DNA from: Candidatus Zixiibacteriota bacterium
Lineage (GTDB): Bacteria; Zixibacteria; MSB-5A5; GN15; FEB-12
DNA length: 64,000 nt
Assembly (NCBI GenBank): GCA_022571845.1
Contig: JACZXB010000001.1
Coordinates: 186,001 to 250,000, forward strand
Direction of reading: 5' to 3'
Part shown: piece after piece, positions 8,894-18,116 of the stretch
How the letters are laid out: each line of letters opens with the position of its first letter
How positions within the stretch are numbered: the first letter of the stretch is position 1
The notes under the pieces: model-generated
Told to the model about the DNA's origin: nothing
Seen by the model: only the letters and a program-made list of their open reading frames with translations
Databases searched by the model: none
Made by a program: the position numbers and the translations under genes

Positions 8894-10894
8894 TTAATTA
8901 AATAAATATGGTCCAACCACAAGTGATACTATAGCCATCAGCTTTATCAGAATATTCATCGATGGCCCGGAAGTATCCTTAAACGGGTCTCCTACAGTAT
9001 CACCAACTACTGCAGCTTTATGAGCATCAGAGCCTTTTCCGCCATGAGCGCCGGCTTCAATATACTTCTTAGCATTATCCCAGGCACCTCCGGCATTGGC
9101 CATCATTAGTGCCAGCATCACGCCTGACATTGTAGCGCCTGCCAGCATGCCTCCCAAAGCTTCTTTGTCAAGAACAAGCCCGACCACAATCGGTGCAAAT
9201 ATGGCCACAAGTCCAGGAGCAATCATCTGCCTTAAGGCTCCGCGGGTGGCTATATCAATGCAACGGGCTGTATCCGGTTTAGCTGTTCCTTCCATCAGAC
9301 CGACAATTTCTTTAAACTGCCTGCGAACTTCGGCGACCATTTGTGCCGCTGCCTTGCCGACAGCTTTCATTGTCAGAGCTGCCACCAAGAACGGCAGAGC
9401 GCCCCCGATAAAGAATCCAATGACCACTTTTACATCCAGAATATTAATACTGGTCAGTCCAACTGCGCTGGAATAAGCCGAGAACAAAGCCAGAGCGGTT
9501 AAAGCTGCCGAACCGATTGCAAAGCCTTTTCCAATGGCGGCAGTGGTATTGCCAAGTGAGTCGAGCTTATCAGTTGTCTTGCGAACTTCGGGGCCTAGAC
9601 CAGCCATCTCTGATATTCCGCCGGCGTTATCCGCAATAGGGCCGTAAGCATCGACAGACATAGTTACTCCTATTGTAGCCAGCATTCCCACACCGGCTAT
9701 GCCAATACCATAAAGTCCGGCAAACTCGAAGCCGACATAAATTGTCACGCAGATAACCAAAATCGGCAGCACCACAGATTCCATTCCGATAGCAAGTCCT
9801 GAAATAATATTGGTTGCGGAACCTGTTTTGGAAGCATCTGCAATATCCCTGATAGGCTTAGCTGCGGTATAGTATTCGGTTAAAATACCCAAGATTATTC
9901 CGGCAACATTTCCGGCAAAGACTGCCCAAAAAACTTCCTGCCGTATATTGAGCTCTTTTATGATGAACCAGGTCCCTCCCAGCATTACAGCCGCGCCAAC
10001 ATAAGTAACAAGTCTTAATACCATAGCCGGGTTCATCTTAGTGAAAACATGAACTGACAGAATACCCAGTATTGAAGCCAGCGCTCCAAAAGACACTATT
10101 AATAGAGGCAGCTGCATATATGACTCGCGTGCGGCAGCAACGGCCATGGCTATAGAAGTTCCGCCACTCAGGGTGGCAGCAATAGCAATGGTAGCTATAA
10201 CAGAGCCAACATAGGATTCAAACAGGTCAGCGCCCATACCGGCCGTATCACCGACGTTATCGCCAACATTATCAGCTATAACGGCGGGGTTTCTGGGATC
10301 ATCTTCAGGAATGCCGGCCTCGACTTTTCCAACCAGATCAGCGCCGATGTCGGCTGCTTTGGTAAAAATACCTCCGCCAACACGGGCAAAAAGAGCTATA
10401 GATGACGCCCCCATGGCAAAGCCAGAGATTACAGCTGAAGATTCAGGATTACCGAAATAATAAAAAACGATACCCATACCGACCAGACCAAGGGAAGCCA
10501 CAGACATTCCCATAACCGCACCCCCGGTAAAGGCAATAGACAGAGCCTGGCCCTCGCCGAAATCTTTAGCCGCCGCGGTTGTGCGAACATTAGCGCGAGT
10601 TGCTGCTTTCATACCGAAAAATCCGGCCAGCATTGAGCAGCCTGCGCCGCCAAGAAAGGCATAAGCTGTCTGAGCAGAAATCTTCCAGAAAAGCATAGCA
10701 AATACAACGATTATGAAGATTAATAGGATAGAGTATTCCCGCTTAAGAAAGACCATTGCTCCCTGATGAATTACATCAGAAATCTCTCTCATAAGGTCTG
10801 TCCCGGTCGGTTTACTCTTGATCCATATAAAGAGTATCAAGCCAAAAATAAGCCCAACAGCGCCAATCAGAACAGCTATCAAACCTGTATCCAT
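8894..10894 (-). CDS. hppA: Membrane-bound ion-pumping pyrophosphatase, K+-dependent type
   Basis: 666 residues, about 16 TM helices, the usual length. It hydrolyses cytoplasmic pyrophosphate and pumps H+ or Na+ across the inner membrane. Key blocks are present: [40 protein letters not shown] and, near the C-terminus, [20 protein letters not shown]. The segment [18 protein letters not shown] carries Ala and Gly at the two positions that separate K+-dependent enzymes from K+-independent ones (Lys/Thr there), so K+ dependence is expected. H+ versus Na+ specificity cannot be settled by eye. GGGAGAA precedes the ATG, and a promoter is visible upstream. Confidence 0.96.
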   Translation of the reverse strand: MDTGLIAVLIGAVGLIFGLILFIWIKSKPTGTDLMREISDVIHQGAMVFLKREYSILLIFIIVVFAMLFWKISAQTAYAFLGGAGCSMLAGFFGMKAATRANVRTTAAAKDFGEGQALSIAFTGGAVMGMSVASLGLVGMGIVFYYFGNPESSAVISGFAMGASSIALFARVGGGIFTKAADIGADLVGKVEAGIPEDDPRNPAVIADNVGDNVGDTAGMGADLFESYVGSVIATIAIAATLSGGTSIAMAVAAARESYMQLPLLIVSFGALASILGILSVHVFTKMNPAMVLRLVTYVGAAVMLGGTWFIIKELNIRQEVFWAVFAGNVAGIILGILTEYYTAAKPIRDIADASKTGSATNIISGLAIGMESVVLPILVICVTIYVGFEFAGLYGIGIAGVGMLATIGVTMSVDAYGPIADNAGGISEMAGLGPEVRKTTDKLDSLGNTTAAIGKGFAIGSAALTALALFSAYSSAVGLTSINILDVKVVIGFFIGGALPFLVAALTMKAVGKAAAQMVAEVRRQFKEIVGLMEGTAKPDTARCIDIATRGALRQMIAPGLVAIFAPIVVGLVLDKEALGGMLAGATMSGVMLALMMANAGGAWDNAKKYIEAGAHGGKGSDAHKAAVVGDTVGDPFKDTSGPSMNILIKLMAIVSLVVGPYLFN

Positions 10895-10963
10895 CAGTCG
10901 TTTCTCCCGTTTAACGTTATCTGAATTAAATAGTTACTAACTATCCGAAATTAAGAAGCCTCG

Positions 10964-10992
10964 AATATATCCGCTCTGGTTTTGGTTGGCAA
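10964..10992 (-). promoter_or_regulatory. Sigma70-like promoter of hppA
   Basis: On the minus strand, TTGCCA (10992-10987), a 17-bp spacer and TATATT (10969-10964) lie about 70 nt upstream of the hppA start codon. This close match to consensus sits between the upstream gene's terminator hairpin and hppA. Confidence 0.55.
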
Positions 10993-11034
10993 GTTAATTC
11001 AATGATTTGGGGATTGATTATGAGAAATAAAGAA

Positions 11035-11054
11035 GCCGGTTAATAATAACCGGC
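11035..11054 (-). terminator. Hairpin terminator of the large lipoprotein gene
   Basis: An 8-bp inverted repeat (GCCGGTTA/TAACCGGC) with a 4-nt loop lies about 40 nt beyond the lipoprotein stop. On the minus strand it is followed by the T-rich stretch TTCTTTATTTCTC. Confidence 0.6.
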
Positions 11055-11095
11055 CTCTATTATCATTATCTAAATTAAAATTCCTTAGTACGCTC

Positions 11096-12508
11096 TTAAA
11101 ACGTCTTGATATCCACTCTTATCCGGGGAAATCCAGTGAACCCATCGTTCGTTTGGGTTTTGTTCTGCATATTTATTATTACAACAGACGAAGTTACTAT
11201 ACTTCTGCTTTTAGGAACTTTGCTCATAAAAGGAATAAGTGGAAAATTCGTAGTATCGGTTACGAAGTTGGTCGGTTCAAGCGAAATAAAGACTGTCCCG
11301 GAATTCCCGTTATTAAAAGGTACAAGACCTCCCCAACTTCCGCCCTCGGAGATAGGAACCATACCTCCCGGAAGGTTTTCAATAAAATCTTCTCCGGGGA
11401 ATTGCGGCAGTCTGGGGCCGGCGACATACGGATTACTATTATCTGGCTGATTAATTTTGTTGAATGTACCTGTGGTGAGAAGCCCACAAGTGTCACAAAC
11501 CCCTGGCATTAGAGAATCAAAGGGCCGGTTAGGTTGCCAGGCCGGTAATGTCACGCTTCCGAACGCCAGAGGTTTAACTGTCGGCGATACGACCCAACCC
11601 TTATAGTTCCAGCCGTATGAAGAGTAATCAGGCAGCGCAAAACTATCCTGAGTAAATTCATCAAAATTAAATGCAAATAAGCTTCCGATAGTGTAAATAA
11701 AATTGGGAATAGTTACCAGTATAGAATCTCCGGCATCAGCGGAATCAATCTGAACGTCCTGGAAAAATCTAATAACCTTATGGCTAAATGAATCAACTCC
11801 AAATATGCGGGTTGTATCTTTACTTATGAAGGGGCATGTATCACATTTGGTTGAATCTCTAAAGATATTAATAAGGTTTGGAATAACTGTGTCTCGCTGG
11901 AAAATTTCATAGGTGGTATCTACCCAGAAAGAATCAAGGCTAAAAGTATCCCTGACAGAATCGACAAGCCGCTGATAGCTGGCAAACCAAATTCCGTACC
12001 CATCCAGTGCTACTCTGTCACTATCTGAAGTCGTTTCCATATTAAAGCGGGCTGTAGCTTCCCAGAGAATGTCGCTAAGCGGGAAGACTAAGTCGACAGA
12101 TATATCAGACGGCAAAGTTACATCATCAATGAGCATAATCGGACCCGGAGATGACGGAGCAGGATCATTGTCTTCTTCAATAGAAACAAATAGTTTTGAA
12201 TACTTAAAGATGTTGTCGTCTAAGGTGAACAAGTTGGAGTCTGCTCTTAGAGTATCGTTCAATTCCAGAAATCTCTTATCAAAGTCATCGTAAGCAAATC
12301 GTCCTAAAGAAACGGTATCCTGAGAATTTGATACCCATAATTGATAATGCATGCCGGGGAAATTGGCAGGCAATAGCTGAGGGTTAAGAGTAACCTGGCT
12401 GGTTGAAAAGGGCGCCAGGACATCGGCCGGCTGTGAGCAACCCCAATAAGCAGTAGTAGCTGCGACAATAGCTGCCAATATCAGCAGCCGTCTAATTCTC
12501 TTCGACAT
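11096..12508 (-). CDS. Large lipoprotein of unknown function
   Basis: 470 residues. The N-terminus has basic residues, a hydrophobic stretch (LLILAAIVAATTAYWG) and a lipobox cysteine near residue 24 (YWGCS), so it is a lipoprotein. The body is beta-rich and aspartate-rich with many short DSF and DTT segments and no motif I recognise. It includes a cysteine pair CDTCP and a similar CDTCG, possibly a disulphide or metal site. AGGGAGGA precedes the start. It lies alone between hppA and the divergent TPR gene, with its own promoter and terminator, so context gives no functional clue beyond an envelope location. Confidence 0.8.
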   Translation of the reverse strand: MSKRIRRLLILAAIVAATTAYWGCSQPADVLAPFSTSQVTLNPQLLPANFPGMHYQLWVSNSQDTVSLGRFAYDDFDKRFLELNDTLRADSNLFTLDDNIFKYSKLFVSIEEDNDPAPSSPGPIMLIDDVTLPSDISVDLVFPLSDILWEATARFNMETTSDSDRVALDGYGIWFASYQRLVDSVRDTFSLDSFWVDTTYEIFQRDTVIPNLINIFRDSTKCDTCPFISKDTTRIFGVDSFSHKVIRFFQDVQIDSADAGDSILVTIPNFIYTIGSLFAFNFDEFTQDSFALPDYSSYGWNYKGWVVSPTVKPLAFGSVTLPAWQPNRPFDSLMPGVCDTCGLLTTGTFNKINQPDNSNPYVAGPRLPQFPGEDFIENLPGGMVPISEGGSWGGLVPFNNGNSGTVFISLEPTNFVTDTTNFPLIPFMSKVPKSRSIVTSSVVIINMQNKTQTNDGFTGFPRIRVDIKTF

Positions 12509-12574
12509 TATAAATCTTCCTCCCTAATCACCGGGGTCTCTATGTACAAGTTCCTGTTCAAAATATAAGCACAA

Positions 12575-12604
12575 ATGATAAGCTATAAGCTAAGCGTGTG
12601 TCAA
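12575..12604 (-). promoter_or_regulatory. Sigma70-like promoter of the large lipoprotein gene
   Basis: On the minus strand, TTGACA (12604-12599), an 18-bp spacer and TATCAT (12580-12575) lie about 67 nt before the lipoprotein start. The -35 is perfect, the -10 one mismatch away. Confidence 0.55.
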
Positions 12605-12686
12605 GCCCTTTACAGCCCATTTTTTGTACAACTCTAACTTAAGCAGACGCTTTGAGAGCCTCAAATATCTAAAGAAAGTTTAAATT

Positions 12687-14870
12687 TTGGTCGATAAAGT
12701 GACAGAATCTCAAAAGTCAGGAGCCAGTACTTTGTTAAAGCATTGCCCCAGATGTAAATCTGAGCAACTAATTACAGAAACGGGGAATTGCACTGTATGC
12801 AGCACAACACTCGAGGACTTGCCGGCAGGTAGCTCCCCTGAGCCACTGGATACGGGTCAACTTGATATTGTTGTAACAGAAGTACCTGCAGATGATAGAG
12901 AATTTGTGGGCGGAGAGAAGCCTGGTGTTGAGGACTCAAAAGATCAGCCCAACCCCAGCCAGGAGACCTCTGACAATTCCGGGAAAATCAATAAATTAAG
13001 AGACTACGATCCCATCGGCGTATCTGAACCAACCCTCCCCCCTGCAGCTGATTATTCCGACGAAAATAACTCCAAAGAAGAATCTAAACCAGAACCGGCT
13101 CCTCAGTTTTCAAAATCGACCTCGGGTAAACCTGAAAAGGCTCCGGCCAAAGTTGATGGAAAACTCCAGAAACTCTCAGATGAAGACTTAAAAAAAATTG
13201 AACACAATTTATACGGCAAGAACGTTCATCTTGCTGATAAAGAGAAAGCCGAAATCAGAAGTAAACTCAATGAATTAGATTCTCCCGCAGGGTCCAAAGA
13301 AGCTGATTCAAATATTCCTGAATCTGATAAAAGGCCTCTTCTGGAAGGTCTGGGAGAAACTCCCAAGCCATCTCGCAGCAAAGGCAAAGCATATTTCTAC
13401 ATGAACTATATTCAGCTTATGGGCCGGCACCATCTGACCCGCCATGATGAATTGATTTTAAACGGCAGAGCTTATCATCTTCAGCCTAAGAAGCTCAATT
13501 CAGCCCTTCTATTTAGCAGTATAGCCGGTGCATTTTTGATAGTTCTCTTCATCGTCGGTTCGATGTTCTTGAGCGGCTCCGGAAGCGGCAATGGAACAGT
13601 CGCTGGAATGATATTAGACAAGAAAGGTAAGCCTTTCATTAGCGGCGCGCAGGTAGTATTCCCGGAACTCGGGATTAAGATTGAGTCAAATGCCCAAGGT
13701 TATTTTAGCACCAGCGGCGTTCCTGAAGGTACGCACAAAATCGAGTATTACGTCAAGAAAAAGCTGACAGGTTCTGACTTTGCTACGGTAGTAAATGACA
13801 AAATCTCGATGATTTCCCTATCACCTAATATTAAAAGTTCAGCCAAAAAGAGCGCCAAGTATGCCAAGAAATCTTCTGCTAAATCAAGCAGCTCCAAAAC
13901 CACCAAAAAAGTGGCACAAGCAACGCCGACTTCGAAACAGACCTCTGCTCCGATAAAAAGCAGCACTATCAGCAAGGCCAGCCCTCGAAGAGGACCGGCT
14001 TCAATCAAGCTTGCCGCGAACGTAGCTAACGCCAGAATTAAGATAGATGGCAAAGTTCTGGGGGCCGGTAATCTGAAATACAGAAATATTGAACCAGGCA
14101 GCCACAAATATGAAATATCTGCTGATGGCTACGGAACAAGAAGCGGTACTGTTTTCTTAAGAGCAGGAGAAACACGAACCCTCTCAGTCTCGCTGCAGCC
14201 TCTGTCCAGCCAGGTTAAAGAAAAGACATATAATGCTAAAGATTTTTTCCAGTCAGGACTTAATGCTTTCAAAGCCGGAAAACATGCAGACGCAATTGCA
14301 GATTTCACAGAAGCGATAAATCTGGAGCCGAGTTATCCTCAGGCGTATTTTAATAGAGCCAGAACCAAGCAGCAGCTTTATCTACAGGAAGAGGCCGTCG
14401 AAGATTATATCAGAGCAGCCGAAATTTACAGATTCAAAAAACGCTTTAGCAAAGCAATTACATCCTATAACAAAGCTCTGGAAATTGATGACAAATCAAT
14501 ACCCGCATACCTTGGCCGGGCTGAATTATACCTGGCCAAAGGGGAAGAAATCGCGGCATTGGCAGATTATGACAAAGTTGTAAGAGTGGACAGAAGAAAT
14601 TTTCAGGGATATTACGGTCTTGGCCAGGCTCGTTTTAATCAGGGACATTACAAACAAGCCATAGGTCATTTCAAGAATGCCAGATCGCTAAATAAGAGTG
14701 ACCCGTATGTATATCAATATCTGATGCTTAGCTACATGGCGATTGATAAGTTTAAGAATGTAAAGAAGTCCTATGAGCGGTTTCAGGCGGTTGCCAGCAA
14801 AAAGCAAATGCGTGAAATGCTCAGTAACAAACGATATGCGGCTGCTATCAAAGCTGCCAAAACACAATAA
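12687..14870 (+). CDS. Zinc-ribbon / transmembrane / PEGA / TPR protein
   Basis: 727 residues. An N-terminal zinc ribbon (CPRCKSEQ near 21 and CTVC near 35) is followed by a long acidic, Pro/Ser-rich linker to about 220, a TM helix near 277-300 (SSIAGAFLIVLFIVGSMFL), a carboxypeptidase-regulatory-like fold (AGMILDKKGKPFISGAQVVF), a Ser/Lys-rich spacer, a PEGA domain (IKLAANVANARIKIDGKVLG) and about five TPRs (515-720). The C-terminal half should face the periplasm. Start is TTG with a weak AAAG-type ribosome binding site; a GTG four codons later is possible. Likely a membrane scaffold for protein assembly; partner unknown. Confidence 0.85.
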   Translation: MVDKVTESQKSGASTLLKHCPRCKSEQLITETGNCTVCSTTLEDLPAGSSPEPLDTGQLDIVVTEVPADDREFVGGEKPGVEDSKDQPNPSQETSDNSGKINKLRDYDPIGVSEPTLPPAADYSDENNSKEESKPEPAPQFSKSTSGKPEKAPAKVDGKLQKLSDEDLKKIEHNLYGKNVHLADKEKAEIRSKLNELDSPAGSKEADSNIPESDKRPLLEGLGETPKPSRSKGKAYFYMNYIQLMGRHHLTRHDELILNGRAYHLQPKKLNSALLFSSIAGAFLIVLFIVGSMFLSGSGSGNGTVAGMILDKKGKPFISGAQVVFPELGIKIESNAQGYFSTSGVPEGTHKIEYYVKKKLTGSDFATVVNDKISMISLSPNIKSSAKKSAKYAKKSSAKSSSSKTTKKVAQATPTSKQTSAPIKSSTISKASPRRGPASIKLAANVANARIKIDGKVLGAGNLKYRNIEPGSHKYEISADGYGTRSGTVFLRAGETRTLSVSLQPLSSQVKEKTYNAKDFFQSGLNAFKAGKHADAIADFTEAINLEPSYPQAYFNRARTKQQLYLQEEAVEDYIRAAEIYRFKKRFSKAITSYNKALEIDDKSIPAYLGRAELYLAKGEEIAALADYDKVVRVDRRNFQGYYGLGQARFNQGHYKQAIGHFKNARSLNKSDPYVYQYLMLSYMAIDKFKNVKKSYERFQAVASKKQMREMLSNKRYAAAIKAAKTQ

Positions 14871-14888
14871 TATAAGCTAATTTGGCTT

Positions 14889-14917
14889 AAACCCGCCCGG
14901 CATAGGCGGGTTTTTTT
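14889..14917 (+). terminator. Intrinsic terminator of the TPR protein gene
   Basis: A 9-bp GC-rich inverted repeat (AAACCCGCC/GGCGGGTTT) with a 7-nt loop runs directly into a T tract, 18 nt after the stop codon. Confidence 0.88.
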
Positions 14918-14963
14918 GTGCCTGCAAACTATGCGACTTCTAAAATAAGCAGTGGCAAAATCA

Positions 14964-14992
14964 TTGCTATCGACTATTCTTAAACGTATAAT
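14964..14992 (+). promoter_or_regulatory. Sigma70-like promoter of the S9 peptidase gene
   Basis: TTGCTA (14964-14969), a 17-bp spacer and a consensus TATAAT (14987-14992) lie 39 nt before the ATG. AAGGAG gives a strong ribosome binding site just upstream of the start. Confidence 0.6.
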
Positions 14993-15031
14993 CCATAATT
15001 GACTCAGTTTCGAATATACTAAGGAGATACT

Positions 15032-16951
15032 ATGCATAGAATTTTAGCAATTGCTCTACTTGCTCTGCTTACTGTTCTACTAACAACAGATCTAGCTCAG
15101 TCACAAAAAAACAAAGCGGTAAAGTCGATGCTCAGCCAGGGCAAATATATACCTGACATCGGTACTTTCATGCAGGTAGGCAGTAATTCACCGGCGGGTT
15201 ACAGCTGGGATGGAAAACAGCTGTTTTTCAGATCTTCTGCGTCTGGCGCATCTCAAATATACAGGCTGACAGAAAATGCCTGGCCTTATCAGCTAACTAC
15301 ATTTGAAGACGGTATAGACTTTTTCCAGCTTTCGCATAACTCCTTGATGGGAATAGTAGGAGCTTCAGCAGGCGGCTCTGAGCAGTCTCAGCTTTATCTG
15401 ATGGACACAGAAACCGGCCGGATAATGACTCTAACAGATGGCAAAGATATTCAATATGGCTCTGTAACCTGGTCGCATGATGATTCACATATTTTTTACA
15501 GGTCAAACAAGGAGAATGGTCAGGACTTTTTCATCTATAAAATGGACGTCAGCACAGGTGAAGCCGTTAAAATATTTGGCGATACGGCCGGGGTTCGCGG
15601 CTACAATGCCATCGCAGATGTTGGTTCAGACGGCAAATTCATGATTATCTATCAATTTACATCGAACGCCAACGACGATCTCTATTTGCTGGATTTGAAT
15701 AGTCTGGAGTTTACTAAACTCACAGACGATGACGGCGAAGTTCTCTACCTTTCCCCTACTCTCATGCCTGACAATAAGACAATCTGGCTGACCTGCAATG
15801 ATAACGAAGACGGCATCTCGCGCATTGCAACTATGACAGTTGGTTCACCCAATGTAAATTTTGTGGACGATGGCTGGATTGACCCAAAATGGGAAGTCGA
15901 TGATCTTGAATTTTCCAGAGACTTTAAATATATGTCCGCCGAGGTCAACCAAGATGGCTATGCCAGACTAAAGCTGCGTGAAGTAGATTCAAAAAAAGAG
16001 CTGCCGAGTCCGCCTCTGGACGGCAAGCTGGGCGGCGGATATTTTGATGAAAACGGCTCATGTATTGTTTCTTTTCACGGCCCCACCCGGGCCCCCGATG
16101 TATGGAAATGGAACCCCAAATCAAAAGAACTCAAGCAGCTGACGTTTTCCATTTATGCCGGGATAGACCGGGATATTTTCTCTGAGCCCAGGCTTATTCA
16201 CTATAAGAGTTTTGACGATTTGGAAATTCCGGCATTTCTGTATCTGCCTCCGGATTACAAAGAGGGAGAGCAAATACCGTTTGTGGTTCACGCCCATGGC
16301 GGACCGGAGAGTCAGTTTACTCCCGGCTTTATCAGGAATTTCCAGTATTTGATTCTTAACGGATACGGCATTATTGCCCCCAATCCGAGAGGTTCATCGG
16401 GCTATGGCAGCCACTATATGGGTCTTGATAACTACAAAAACAGAAAACTTTCACTCAAAGATTACAAAGCCGCAGTAGATTATCTGGTTGAGAATGGCTA
16501 CACCAGTGAGGGTATGATTGGCATTCGGGGCGGCTCTTACGGCGGCTATGTGGTGATGGGCATGATTACCGAGTATCCGGACTTATTCTCGGCAGCTATC
16601 AATATTGTGGGTATCGTGAATTTTAAAACATTTCTGGAAAATACGAAACCCTACAGAAGAGCTTTGCGAGAATCTGAGTATGGACCGCTAAGCGACCCTG
16701 AATTTTTGGAATCAATCTCCCCCATTCACAAGGCTGACCAGATCAAAACACCTCTTTTGGTAATCCATGGCGAAAACGATCCGCGAGTTCCTGTCGGAGA
16801 GGCCCGCCAGATTATTGCAGCAATTCAGAAAAATGGCGGCGTTGTTGATTCTTTAATTTTCCCTGATGAAGGACACGGCGCTTCCAAGCGCGTAAACATT
16901 ATTGCAGAATACCGCAAGCAAGTAGAATTCTTTGACAAACACTTAAAATAG
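15032..16951 (+). CDS. S9 family peptidase (prolyl oligopeptidase / acylaminoacyl peptidase type)
   Basis: 639 residues: signal peptide (residues 1-24, ending LAQSQ), an N-terminal WD40-like beta-propeller (about 40-370) and a C-terminal alpha/beta hydrolase. The catalytic triad is visible: Ser502 in GGSYGG, Asp583 in GENDPRVP and His615 in DEGHG. FVVHAHGGPESQF forms the oxyanion region. The family cleaves short peptides, and the signal sequence puts it in the periplasm or outside. It is a single-gene unit with its own promoter and a shared downstream terminator. A role in using peptides released by the many secreted proteases here is inference. Confidence 0.93.
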   Translation: MHRILAIALLALLTVLLTTDLAQSQKNKAVKSMLSQGKYIPDIGTFMQVGSNSPAGYSWDGKQLFFRSSASGASQIYRLTENAWPYQLTTFEDGIDFFQLSHNSLMGIVGASAGGSEQSQLYLMDTETGRIMTLTDGKDIQYGSVTWSHDDSHIFYRSNKENGQDFFIYKMDVSTGEAVKIFGDTAGVRGYNAIADVGSDGKFMIIYQFTSNANDDLYLLDLNSLEFTKLTDDDGEVLYLSPTLMPDNKTIWLTCNDNEDGISRIATMTVGSPNVNFVDDGWIDPKWEVDDLEFSRDFKYMSAEVNQDGYARLKLREVDSKKELPSPPLDGKLGGGYFDENGSCIVSFHGPTRAPDVWKWNPKSKELKQLTFSIYAGIDRDIFSEPRLIHYKSFDDLEIPAFLYLPPDYKEGEQIPFVVHAHGGPESQFTPGFIRNFQYLILNGYGIIAPNPRGSSGYGSHYMGLDNYKNRKLSLKDYKAAVDYLVENGYTSEGMIGIRGGSYGGYVVMGMITEYPDLFSAAINIVGIVNFKTFLENTKPYRRALRESEYGPLSDPEFLESISPIHKADQIKTPLLVIHGENDPRVPVGEARQIIAAIQKNGGVVDSLIFPDEGHGASKRVNIIAEYRKQVEFFDKHLK

Positions 16952-16983
16952 ATGTTTGAACAGCTATAAATTGCTTGAAATAA

Positions 16984-17013
16984 AATAGGCGAGTGAAAAG
17001 TCACTCGCCTATT
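16984..17013. terminator. Bidirectional terminator shared by the S9 peptidase and yjbQ genes
   Basis: A perfect 13-bp inverted repeat (AATAGGCGAGTGA and its complement) has a 4-nt AAAG loop. It is followed by ATTTTG on plus, and by ATTTTAT on minus after the mirror arm. The yjbQ stop codon (17001-17003 on minus) is inside the right arm, so the hairpin doubles as coding sequence. Confidence 0.75.
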
Positions 17014-17414
17014 ATTTTGATAATGACTCTTTTTTTGCGGCGGCCGTCAAACTCGGCATAGTAAACCTGCTGCCAGGGGCCGAAGTCAAGCTGTCCTTTG
17101 GTAACCGGCAGTAAGACCTGCGAACCAATCATCAAATTTTTCAGATGGGCATCACCGTTGTCTTCGCCGGTTCTATGATGGCGGTAATCAGGGCCATAGG
17201 GGGCAAGTTTGTCAAGCCATTCGTCGATGTCTTCAATCAAACCCTGTTCGGCATCGTTTACGTAAACGCCGGCTGTGATATGCATCGCCGAGACCAGCAC
17301 AAAGCCTTCCTGCACTCCGCTTTTTTCGACAGCTTCTTCTACTCTGCCTGTAATATTAATGTATTCCCGGCGCTTTTTGGTATTAAACAGTAAATACTCG
17401 GTATGGCTCTTCAT
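17001..17414 (-). CDS. yjbQ: YjbQ family protein (UPF0047, secondary thiamine-phosphate synthase-like)
   Basis: 137 residues, the exact size of the single-domain YjbQ/UPF0047 family. Conserved blocks are visible: [20 protein letters not shown], the His-rich [17 protein letters not shown] and [20 protein letters not shown]. Family members have weak thiamine-phosphate synthase activity; their real role is unsettled. No thiamine genes are nearby. The last codons lie inside the terminator hairpin shared with the convergent peptidase gene. It lies 41 nt downstream of the SPOR lipoprotein and may be co-transcribed with it. Confidence 0.93.
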   Translation of the reverse strand: MKSHTEYLLFNTKKRREYINITGRVEEAVEKSGVQEGFVLVSAMHITAGVYVNDAEQGLIEDIDEWLDKLAPYGPDYRHHRTGEDNGDAHLKNLMIGSQVLLPVTKGQLDFGPWQQVYYAEFDGRRKKRVIIKIIGE

Positions 17415-17455
17415 TTAGGATATGAGAGTCTAATGCTATTTAGACCTCCCTTTTT

Positions 17456-17920
17456 CTAATATGAAACCTGGTCTATCCAGGCATTAGCGGAGTATTTGTC
17501 TTCAAGTTCGGCCACTAACTTCTTGGCTTCGCTGTGAGCCTCAAAAAGCCCGATGCGGACTCTGAAATAAGGCTCATCATTGAAGGTAATTGTTGTCACA
17601 TACGGCTCGTAGCCCCTCTCTTTCCAGAGGTCTACCAGATAATAGGCATATGATTGATCGGTTGCACTTGAAACCTGCACAACGTAGCCATCTCCCTGCG
17701 GAGCACGAGGCATCTCAAGAGCCGCCTCATCTGCGGCTTCATAATCGTCTTCCATCATGCTGGTGTCCAGCACAGGCTCAGAGGCATCAACCATAGCAGT
17801 TTCAGCGGCTATATCTGTCATATCCTGCTGTATCTGTTCCGAATCTTTTTGCTTATCAGAACAACCAGATACAATAAAGGCGGCTACTGTTAATATTATT
17901 AAAGCTTTATCAATCTTCAT
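17456..17920 (-). CDS. SPOR domain lipoprotein
   Basis: 154 residues. The lipobox FIVSGCSDK gives acylation at a cysteine near residue 19. An acidic linker (about 25-75) leads to a C-terminal SPOR domain (YVVQVSSATDQSYAYYLVDL, then YFRVRIGLFEAHSEAKKLVA). SPOR domains bind denuded glycan strands of septal peptidoglycan, so this is probably a cell-division-associated envelope protein. The frame could start four codons earlier at a TTG, but that TTG overlaps the GGAGG ribosome binding site placed for the ATG at 17920, so I chose 17920. Confidence 0.87.
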   Translation of the reverse strand: MKIDKALIILTVAAFIVSGCSDKQKDSEQIQQDMTDIAAETAMVDASEPVLDTSMMEDDYEAADEAALEMPRAPQGDGYVVQVSSATDQSYAYYLVDLWKERGYEPYVTTITFNDEPYFRVRIGLFEAHSEAKKLVAELEDKYSANAWIDQVSY

Positions 17921-18063
17921 CTTATCCTCCAAAATCAGATATAGTTATTCCAAACTATATATCAACAAAATTATCATCTACTTTTTTTTCCAAGCTTGAG
18001 CAATCTCCCGGCGCCGCAGGAGATTGTCAACTATAAAGACCCGCTCTAGTTTTACACATAAAG

Positions 18064-18093
18064 TTGTTGAAAAACCAAAGTGAATTGTATAAA
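18064..18093 (+). promoter_or_regulatory. Possible promoter of the cysteine synthase gene
   Basis: TTGTTG (18064-18069), an 18-bp spacer and TATAAA (18088-18093) would start transcription about 15 nt before the ATG, leaving a very short leader. No strong ribosome binding site precedes that ATG. Match is moderate. Confidence 0.35.
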
Positions 18094-18116
18094 CTTTAAC
18101 TTTTAAACTTGGCTGC

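Noticed and set aside
11106-11512. Plus-strand ORFs of 114 and 119 codons opposite the large lipoprotein
   Set aside because: They are shadows of a strand with a lipobox, a strong ribosome binding site, a promoter and a terminator.
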